Origin: Duganella levis
GTDB taxonomy: Bacteria > Pseudomonadota > Gammaproteobacteria > Burkholderiales > Burkholderiaceae_D
Direction: 5' to 3'
Assembly (NCBI RefSeq): GCF_009857605.1
Contig: NZ_WWCT01000014.1
Location: forward strand, 1-64,000
Length of the DNA stretch: 64,000 nt
Shown here: positions 58,133 to 64,000 of the stretch, piece by piece
Position numbering within the stretch: the stretch's first letter is position 1
How the letters are laid out: each line of letters opens with the position of its first letter
Program-made: the position numbers and the translations under genes
The notes under the pieces: model-generated
Seen by the model: only the letters and a program-made list of their open reading frames with translations
Database searches by the model: none
What the model was told of the DNA's origin: nothing

Positions 58133-58818
58133 GCCGCGCTCCGTGCCAGATACCGGTCCAGCCGGTACAGCCGCCACGAATGGATGATAAAGGCGCAGAT
58201 GGCGGTCGGGATGCCCCACAGCGCCATGTGCAGCGGATCGACTTCCAGCCCTTCGCCGCGCAGGATGGTCTGCATCAGCACAATCGCACCGAAAGCGACG
58301 AAGATATCCTCGCCGAAGAACAGGCCGACGTTGTCGGTGGCGGCGGCCATGGCGCGGATGCGGTAGCGCATCTCCATCGTCACATTCGGATAACGCACCT
58401 CGGCGGCGCCTTCCGCCATCGGCGCGATCAGCGGTCGCACCATATTGGGGTGGCCGCCGATGCTGGTCAGGCCGAAGGCGGCCGCCAGTTCGCGGATCGC
58501 CAGGTACACAATCAGCAGCCGGCCGGTGGTGGCGGACTTGATGCGCGCGATCGACGCCTGCGCATGCTCCTTCAATCCGTGCCGCTCCAGCAGGCCGATG
58601 GCGGCGATCGGCAGCAGCAAAATCATCGGCAGGTTGCGCGTCTTGACGAAGGCCGTGCCCAATGTCGCCAGCAATTGCTCGACCGGCATGGCGGCGGTCA
58701 AGCCGGTGACAAAGCAGGCGGCGATCACCACCAGCACCGGATGCGCGCGCAGCACGAAGCCGGCGATGATGACGGCCACGCCCAGCAGCGGCCACAAATT
58801 AACGACAGTCTGATTCAA
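58129..58818 (-). CDS. DUF969 membrane protein, putative 5-oxoproline transporter subunit
   Basis: A 229-residue membrane protein with about seven helices. It begins VVNLWPLLGVAVIIAGFVLR and includes the conserved NLPMILLLPIAAIGLLERHGLKEHA and TSIGGHPNMVRPLIAPMAEGAAE segments. It is always paired with DUF979, as here, where their coding regions overlap by 4 nt. It is the first gene of the DUF969-DUF979-pcp unit, located just after the terminator of the TonB receptor. A role in importing pyroglutamate or short peptides is likely but indirect. Confidence 0.88.
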   Translation of the reverse strand: MNQTVVNLWPLLGVAVIIAGFVLRAHPVLVVIAACFVTGLTAAMPVEQLLATLGTAFVKTRNLPMILLLPIAAIGLLERHGLKEHAQASIARIKSATTGRLLIVYLAIRELAAAFGLTSIGGHPNMVRPLIAPMAEGAAEVRYPNVTMEMRYRIRAMAAATDNVGLFFGEDIFVAFGAIVLMQTILRGEGLEVDPLHMALWGIPTAICAFIIHSWRLYRLDRYLARSAA

Positions 58819-58836
58819 ACCTGGCTCCCAAAGAAA

Positions 58837-58859
58837 AATCCCCGCACGGAGCGGGGATT
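58837..58859 (-). terminator. Intrinsic terminator of the second TonB receptor
   Basis: AATCCCCGC and GCGGGGATT form a 9-bp stem with a 5-nt loop. On the minus strand it is followed by TTTCTTT. It lies just past the receptor stop (58866) and before the DUF969 start (58818), so it separates the receptor from the pcp unit. Confidence 0.85.
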
Positions 58860-58865
58860 CTAACC

Positions 58866-61187
58866 TTAGAAGTTCATCTTGAACGTGGCGCCGTAGGTTC
58901 GCGGCTCGTTCAGCATCCCGGTCAGGTTGTCGAACTCGATCGCGCTCAGCAGTACGATCTTGTTGGTGATGTTGCGGCCGAAGGCAGCCACTTCATACTT
59001 GCCATCGCCCCACTTGTAGCCCACGCGCAGGCCACCTTCGGTCAGCGGCTTGGCGGTGTACTCGGTGGCGGTGTACAGGAAGAAGTTGTACTTGCTGCGG
59101 TAGGTCCAGTCGGTCAGCGCATACAGTTCGCCATTCGCCACTTCGGTGCTGTACTTCAGCGTGAAGTTGGCCTGGTGACGCGGCGCGCGCGGCAGGTCGT
59201 TACCGTCGATCAGCGAGTAGCCAGGGAAGCCAGGCGCTGGCGCATTGGTCGGGGTGCAACCCATGCCGGCATTGTTGGCGACGTTACCGCAATACTGCAC
59301 GCGCACGTTCTTGTCCTTGATCTCGGTATCGTTGAAGCTGTAACCGGCCGAGCCGCTGAAGCCGTAGCCCAGGTTGGCTTGCAGATCCAGTTCGATACCC
59401 TGACCGGTGACTTTGTCGGCGTTGATCAGGCGGTTCATGTTGACGGTGCCGCTACCGGCGGTCAGCTGCTTGTCTTTCACGCGGTACTGGAACACGGCAG
59501 CGCTCAGACGGGCGCGGCGGTCGAACAGGTCCTGCTTGATACCGGCTTCAAACGACAGCGCTTTCTCGGCGCCGGCCTGGGTCGGCACGTCGGTCAGCGC
59601 GCTCAGGCGGCCCTGCATCGACGGTGCGCGGTAGCCGGTGGCGGCGCGCGCGAACAGGTTGGTGTTCTTGTCCAGCTCATAGGTGCCGCTCAGATCCCAG
59701 CTGACGTTGTGGGTCTTGCTGCTCAGCGTGTGCGGCACGGTCACCAGGGTGTTGCTGGCGTCGAAGTCGGTACGCGAAGCGAAGAAGTCTTTCTTGTCGT
59801 CGGTGTAACGCAGGCCGCCACGCAGTTTCAGCTTGTCGGACACGGCGTAGTTCAGCGAGCCGAAGGCGGCCCACGATTTCGATTTCTGGAACTGGCGTGC
59901 GTACGCCGGGCTTTGCGGATTACCTGGCGACAGCGAGTCGAAGGCGATACTGTCGATCTGGATCGATTCGTTGAAGTAGAACAGGCCGCCGATCCATTGC
60001 AGCGGGCCTTTGTAGTTCGACTCGGCGCGCAGCTCTTGGGTGAACTGCTTGTGGTTAGGCAGCAAGTCAGCCGTCTCGACCGGGAATGGAATGCGGCCCG
60101 GACCATACGGCGGCGCGAATACGGCGCCATAGCCGCCATCAACGTCGGCGCGGCTGTTGAACTTCAGCTTTTCGTAGCCGGTGATCGAATGGTAGGTGAT
60201 ATCGCCCAGGTTGTATTTCAGGCGAATGCTGCCGCCCTTGGTTTCCAGTTTCTGGTAGTTGACGCCGTCGGTCGGGTAGGAACCGTAGTCGAAGCCGTCG
60301 ACGATATCGTTGGTGCCCTGCTTGATGATGTTGGCGCGGAACAGCGTGGCGCTGCCGTGGTAGTTGCGCTGGTGGTAGTTGAACAGCGCATCGAAGTCCT
60401 GGTTCGGCTTGACCAGCGCTTGCAGGCGGAAGGCGTTGTCGCCGTAGCCTTCAAAGTCCTGGGTGCCCTTGCCGGCGGTCGGATTGGTGTTGTGCACGCG
60501 GTCGTCGCGGTGCTGGCTGGTGCCGGAGAAGCGCAGCGCCACGGTGTCGCTGACCGGGAAGTTGAACGCGCCTTCGGCATTCTTGGCCGAGTAGTTGCCG
60601 ATGCCCAGCGTGACATAGCCTTCCTGCTTGAAGACCGGCTTGGCCGAGTCGAACTTGATCACGCCGGCCGGCGAGTTGCGGCCGAACAGCGTGCCCTGCG
60701 GGCCGCGCAGCACTTCAACCTGATCGGTATCGAAAATCGGGAAGCCCTTCAGCATGGCGTTTTCCTGGACGATATCGTCCATCACGTAGCCGACCGGCTG
60801 CGAGGCGTTCAGGTCGAAGTCGGTATTGCCCAGGCCGCGGATGTAGAAACGCGGGAAGGCGCGGCCATAGTCGGACTCGATGTTCAGCGACGGCGTGCGG
60901 CCGGACAGCACGCGGATGTCGCCGGCGCCGGCGGTCACCGCGTCCAGCTTGTCACCCTTGATGGTGGCGATTGACATCGGCACGTCCTTGATATTTTCCG
61001 CGCGGCGCTGGGCGGTCACGATCACCGTTTCCAGCTGGTTGGCGGTGGATGGCGTGGCGCCGGCGACCGGGGTGTCCTGTCCCTCAGCGGCTGCCTCTAC
61101 TTCGGTGGCCAGGGCCGATTGCAGCGGAAAGGCGCTGGCGATGGCCAGGGCGATCATCGATCGCACTGCGAAACTTTGTTTGCTCAT
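58866..61187 (-). CDS. TonB-dependent outer-membrane receptor
   Basis: A 773-residue receptor. The signal peptide (MSKQSFAVRSMIALAIASAF, then ALATEVEA) is followed by a TonB-box-like QLETVIVTAQRR (about residue 50), and a plug with VPMSIATIKGDKLD, VEVLRGPQGTLFGRNSPAGVIKFDS. A beta-barrel follows, ending in a terminal Phe (ATFKMNF). This pattern recalls receptors grouped with FyuA/IroN-like or pesticin-type annotations, but the ligand is unknown. It has its own terminator and is divergent from the BMP-type transporter genes, with a 473-bp gap. It could bring nucleosides or peptides across the outer membrane. Confidence 0.92.
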   Translation of the reverse strand: MSKQSFAVRSMIALAIASAFPLQSALATEVEAAAEGQDTPVAGATPSTANQLETVIVTAQRRAENIKDVPMSIATIKGDKLDAVTAGAGDIRVLSGRTPSLNIESDYGRAFPRFYIRGLGNTDFDLNASQPVGYVMDDIVQENAMLKGFPIFDTDQVEVLRGPQGTLFGRNSPAGVIKFDSAKPVFKQEGYVTLGIGNYSAKNAEGAFNFPVSDTVALRFSGTSQHRDDRVHNTNPTAGKGTQDFEGYGDNAFRLQALVKPNQDFDALFNYHQRNYHGSATLFRANIIKQGTNDIVDGFDYGSYPTDGVNYQKLETKGGSIRLKYNLGDITYHSITGYEKLKFNSRADVDGGYGAVFAPPYGPGRIPFPVETADLLPNHKQFTQELRAESNYKGPLQWIGGLFYFNESIQIDSIAFDSLSPGNPQSPAYARQFQKSKSWAAFGSLNYAVSDKLKLRGGLRYTDDKKDFFASRTDFDASNTLVTVPHTLSSKTHNVSWDLSGTYELDKNTNLFARAATGYRAPSMQGRLSALTDVPTQAGAEKALSFEAGIKQDLFDRRARLSAAVFQYRVKDKQLTAGSGTVNMNRLINADKVTGQGIELDLQANLGYGFSGSAGYSFNDTEIKDKNVRVQYCGNVANNAGMGCTPTNAPAPGFPGYSLIDGNDLPRAPRHQANFTLKYSTEVANGELYALTDWTYRSKYNFFLYTATEYTAKPLTEGGLRVGYKWGDGKYEVAAFGRNITNKIVLLSAIEFDNLTGMLNEPRTYGATFKMNF

Positions 61188-61660
61188 TGTGTCCTGCTCC
61201 CTGTTATATCGTTGTGGTATTTGTTAATTACAAAACATGCTAGCACGGAAAAAAATGCAAGAAACGTACCTTTTGCATGAGTTGATTCATATCTATTTTG
61301 AATAAATAACCAAGAAAAAACGAATTTGTCGTACATATTCGGGCTGATGCATAGTGGGGAATTGACTGCGGCGCTGAGGAAATAGCCACTTGCTCTATGA
61401 AACACGGGGATGGACAACGACTTGCCGAGGCCGTTTGTTTTTTCCAAACGGACAAAAAAGCAACAATATAAAAATATTTAATTTGGTGGCCGCTGTTGCT
61501 GCGGTGCGACATGAAAGCACCATGCTGCCAATATGACAAGCTTTTAGCAAGTTGCTAGCACTTACTACGTGGAATCAGGGATTTAGAGGAATAAACCGAC
61601 CGTGATTTGCATCTAACGGCCAATAAAAATATACAATACCGTTCTTCCAGGAGCCTATTC
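61188..61660. other. Non-coding A/T-rich divergent region
   Basis: No credible gene is seen in these 473 bp. The short open frames lack coding character. The stretch is unusually A/T-rich and contains a 7-bp stem (CCGTTTG 61431-61437 / CAAACGG 61446-61452) with a T-rich loop and A-runs either side. It must hold the promoters of the TonB receptor (leftward) and of the BMP-type gene (rightward, which has AGGAG before its ATG). No known riboswitch was recognised. Confidence 0.5.
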
Positions 61661-62656
61661 ATGAAACTTTCACAACTTAGTTTGACGGTTGCAGCACTAT
61701 TTATCGCTGCCAGCGCGTCCGCGGCTGACCCAAAACTGGGCATCGTGTATGACGCAGGCGGCAAGTTCGACAAGTCGTTCAATCAGTCCGCTTTCGAAGG
61801 CGCCACGCGCTTCAAAAAAGAGACCAACATCAATTTCATCGAGGTGCAAGCCTCCAGCGACACCCAGGCTGAACAGGTACTGCGCAGCCTCGCCCGCAAA
61901 AACCTCGACCTGATCGCCTCCATCGGCTTCGCCCAGCAGGCCGCCGTGCAGAAGGTCGCCAAAGAATTCCCGAAAGTCCGTTTCGTGCTGATCGACGGTG
62001 TGGCGCCAGGCGCCAACGTCAATTCCATCACCTTCAAGGAAGAAGAAGGGTCGTACCTGGTGGGTGTGGCTGCGGCCATGGCGTCGAAGTCGAAAAAACT
62101 GGGCTTCATCGGCGGCGTCGACATCCCGCTGATCCGCACCTTTGCCTGCGGTTACGCGCAAGGCGCGAAAGCCGTCAATCCTAAGGTGGACGTAACCTCG
62201 AACATGGTCGGCACCTCTTCGGATTCGTGGAACAACCCGGCCAAGGGCGGCGAACTGGCACGTTCGCAGTTCGACCGCGGCGTGGACGTGGTGTTTGCCG
62301 TGGCCGGCGGTTCGGGCCTGGGCACCCTGCAAACCGCCAAGGAAAAAGGCAAGCTGGCGATCGGCGTCGATTCCAACCAGAACAGCCTGTACCCTGGCTC
62401 GATCCTGACCTCGATGGTCAAGCGCGTCGACAACGCCGTCTACGATTCCTTCATGCAGATGAAGAACGGCACCTGGAAAGCCGGCGTTACCGCCAAGGGC
62501 ATCAAGGAAGGCGGCGTCGATTGGGCGCTGGACGAAAACAACCGCAAGCTGATCACGCCGGAAATCGAAAAGCGCGTGCTGGGTGCGCGCAAGGATATTA
62601 TCGATGGCAAGATCAAGGTCATCGACATCCGCTCGGGCACTGCCTGCCCAGTCTAA
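61661..62656 (+). CDS. BMP family ABC transporter substrate-binding protein (nucleoside type)
   Basis: A 331-residue periplasmic protein of the basic membrane protein (PnrA/BmpA) family. A signal peptide (about residues 1-22, MKLSQLSLTVAALFIAASAS) leads to the mature DPKLGIVYDAGGKFDKSFNQSA start, which contains the nucleoside-binding Asp and Phe area. Family hallmarks are SIGFAQQAAVQKVAKEFP and VFAVAGGSGLGTLQ. BMP proteins bind purine nucleosides for ABC import. A strong hairpin separates it from the ATPase gene that follows, consistent with higher expression of the binding protein. Confidence 0.93.
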   Translation: MKLSQLSLTVAALFIAASASAADPKLGIVYDAGGKFDKSFNQSAFEGATRFKKETNINFIEVQASSDTQAEQVLRSLARKNLDLIASIGFAQQAAVQKVAKEFPKVRFVLIDGVAPGANVNSITFKEEEGSYLVGVAAAMASKSKKLGFIGGVDIPLIRTFACGYAQGAKAVNPKVDVTSNMVGTSSDSWNNPAKGGELARSQFDRGVDVVFAVAGGSGLGTLQTAKEKGKLAIGVDSNQNSLYPGSILTSMVKRVDNAVYDSFMQMKNGTWKAGVTAKGIKEGGVDWALDENNRKLITPEIEKRVLGARKDIIDGKIKVIDIRSGTACPV

Positions 62657-62672
62657 AACCTGTTTGAACATT

Positions 62673-62710
62673 AAACGCGCCGCCGGGGAATTACCCCGCG
62701 CGGCGCGTTT
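62673..62710 (+). terminator. Strong hairpin between BMP gene and ABC ATPase
   Basis: AAACGCGCCGC and GCGGCGCGTTT form an 11-bp outer stem, with an inner CGGGG/CCCCG stem, followed by TTTTA. It lies directly past the BMP stop and 22 bp before the ATPase start. It looks like an intrinsic terminator that would allow partial read-through, raising the binding protein over the membrane parts. Confidence 0.75.
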
Positions 62711-62732
62711 TACTTAGATAAAAAACGATCCT

Positions 62733-64000
62733 ATGCAGCCAGCAGTAGAATTTCGCGGCATCTCCAAGCATTTCGGAGCTGTAAAAGCGAACACGGACGT
62801 CAACTTCACCATCGCCAAGGGTTCCATCCATGGCCTGGTGGGCGAGAACGGCGCCGGCAAATCGACCCTGATGAGCATCCTGTACGGATATTACCGCGCC
62901 GACGGCGGGGAAATCCTGCTCGATGGCCAGGCGCGTCGCATCCACAACAGCCAGGAGGCGATTGCCCTCGGCATTGGCATGGTGCACCAGCACTTCATGC
63001 TGGTCGAGAACATGACCGTGCTCGATAACGTGATGCTGGGCAGCGAAGGCGGCGTGCGGCTCAAGGCCAAGCGCGCCAGCGTGGAAGCGGAACTGCGCGA
63101 GATCTGCGCCCGCTACCGCCTGGACGTCGATCCGCTGGCCACCATCCACGACCTGTCGGTGGGTGCGCAGCAGCGGGTCGAGATCCTCAAGCAGATCTAC
63201 CGCAGCGCCAGCATTTTGATCCTGGACGAACCGACCGCCGTGCTGACCGCGCAGGAAACCGCGTCGCTGTTCGAGATCCTGCGCCTGTTCAAGGAACAGG
63301 GCAAGACCATCATCCTGATCACCCACAAGCTGCAAGAGATCCTCGACATCACCGACACCGTCACCGTGATGCGCGGCGGCCGCGTGATCGGCGCCGTGCC
63401 GACCGCCGGCACCACCAAGGAAGCGCTGGCCAATATGATGGTCGGCCGTCCGATCGAGAACAACTTGCCGCGCGCGCCGTACAACCCGGGCGCGCCGGTG
63501 CTGCAGGTCGAGAACCTGCAACTGCGGGACGACCAGGACGTCAAGCTGCTGGCCGATATCGGCTTCACGCTGCGCGCCGGCGAGATCGTCGCGATTGCCG
63601 GCGTCTCCGGCAACGGCCAGAGCGAGTTGATGGAAATCCTGGCCGGCATGCGCGTGCCGACTTCCGGCAAGCTGGCCTTCCTCGGCAAGGACCTGCCGTT
63701 CAACGGCCGCTCCGATCCGGACGGCCTGCCGCGCACCTTCCGCGAACTGGGCATCGCCCACGTACCGGAAGACCGCCTGCGCGATGGCGTGGTGAAGGCC
63801 TTCTCGGTCATGCACAACACCATCCTCGGTTACCAGGACAAGCTGAAAAACCGCTGGGGCCTGCTCAACTTCAAAGCCATCGCGGCCCGCTGCGACGCGC
63901 TGATGAAGAGCTTCGACGTCCGTCCCAACAACCACGACCTGCGTATCGGCCTGCTCTCCGGCGGCAACCAGCAGAAGGTGGTGATCGCGCGCGAAGTGCT
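62733..64000 (+). CDS. ABC transporter ATP-binding protein, two-domain (nucleoside/sugar type), 3' end outside window
   Basis: The visible 422 residues contain a first ATPase domain with Walker A GENGAGKST near residue 38, the signature LSVGAQQRVEI and Walker B ILILDEPTAVL. The second domain has a degenerate Walker A (GVSGNGQSELM) and the signature LSGGNQQK at the window edge. This duplicated form is the sugar/nucleoside importer type (RbsA/YufO/NupO-like). It follows the BMP binding protein, so it should energise nucleoside uptake. The permease genes must lie beyond the window. The ATG at 62733 has no strong Shine-Dalgarno site. Confidence 0.92.
   Translation, partial: MQPAVEFRGISKHFGAVKANTDVNFTIAKGSIHGLVGENGAGKSTLMSILYGYYRADGGEILLDGQARRIHNSQEAIALGIGMVHQHFMLVENMTVLDNVMLGSEGGVRLKAKRASVEAELREICARYRLDVDPLATIHDLSVGAQQRVEILKQIYRSASILILDEPTAVLTAQETASLFEILRLFKEQGKTIILITHKLQEILDITDTVTVMRGGRVIGAVPTAGTTKEALANMMVGRPIENNLPRAPYNPGAPVLQVENLQLRDDQDVKLLADIGFTLRAGEIVAIAGVSGNGQSELMEILAGMRVPTSGKLAFLGKDLPFNGRSDPDGLPRTFRELGIAHVPEDRLRDGVVKAFSVMHNTILGYQDKLKNRWGLLNFKAIAARCDALMKSFDVRPNNHDLRIGLLSGGNQQKVVIAREV

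Noticed and set aside
57176..58795. A 539-codon minus-strand frame covering DUF979 and DUF969
   Set aside because: Only the part from 58132 encodes DUF979. The upstream part is the wrong frame of the DUF969 gene, whose true frame overlaps by 4 nt.
59175..60974. A 599-codon plus-strand frame opposite the second TonB receptor
   Set aside because: Antisense shadow with no motifs. The minus-strand receptor explains the region fully.
61431..61452. Stem-loop read as an intrinsic terminator
   Set aside because: The stem is short, and no T-run follows on either strand. The T residues are in the loop, so it was not annotated as a terminator.

Overview
The window is GC-rich (roughly 63-65%) chromosomal DNA from a betaproteobacterium, most likely Oxalobacteraceae of the Duganella/Massilia type. 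This is inferred from codon use, dense gene packing, two large TonB-dependent receptors, a PEP-CTERM choice-of-anchor protein, PqiABC, several LysR regulators, and the protein repertoire. No tRNA, rRNA, CRISPR array, prophage or insertion sequence was seen.

Layout. 1-2184: end of a LuxR-type response regulator and its membrane histidine kinase. 2185-2760: a small interrupted reading frame with A/T-rich iterated repeats, and an intrinsic terminator. 2761-12450: TonB receptor, acyl-CoA dehydrogenase plus histidine phosphatase, LysR, MFS exporter, LysR, glutathione transferase with a divergent TetR regulator, and the pqiC gene. 12447-16142: rest of pqiABC and a periplasmic binding protein. 16135-21459: purine (urate/allantoate) catabolism, with puuD, an M20 hydrolase, a LysR regulator and a UraD-AllC fusion. 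21456-24702: AraC regulator, a nucleoside-diphosphate-sugar-epimerase-like protein, and a TPR glycosyltransferase.

24735-37861 is the best-defined system. It is an apparent eight-gene minus-strand operon for complete reductive pyrimidine breakdown: omega-aminotransferase, alanine dehydrogenase, MmsA, PreT, PreA, NCS1 permease, dihydropyrimidinase and beta-ureidopropionase. It runs divergently from a MocR-type and a RutR-like TetR regulator, and the shared promoter region holds a close match to the known RutR operator. Uracil or thymine would be imported, reduced, opened, decarbamoylated, transaminated and oxidised to acetyl-CoA or propionyl-CoA. Alanine dehydrogenase would recycle the alanine formed by transamination.

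37818-42659: PEP-CTERM protein, GNAT, a small membrane protein with a LytS/LytTR two-component pair, a VOC protein, and a lower-GC DUF3800 gene. 42751-53554 is a nucleoside salvage locus. The minus strand has purine nucleoside phosphorylase, deoB, deoC, a double aldehyde dehydrogenase, deoA, cdd and an uncharacterised deaminase-fold protein. The plus strand has an HTH-PfkB kinase and psuG for pseudouridine. 53573-58818: LysR, a GNAT remnant with an internal deletion, a secreted alpha/beta hydrolase, a VapBC-like pair, and pyroglutamyl peptidase with its DUF979/DUF969 membrane partners. 58866-64000: a second TonB receptor, then a BMP-type (nucleoside-binding) lipoprotein-family substrate binder and its ABC ATPase, which runs off the window.

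Taken together, much of the window forms a nucleic-acid scavenging region: nucleoside uptake, nucleoside cleavage, deoxyribose disposal, pseudouridine breakdown, and both purine and pyrimidine ring catabolism. The individual pathways are known. The unusual parts are the fusions, the degenerate duplicated enzyme domains, the combined regulators and several tail-to-tail gene overlaps.
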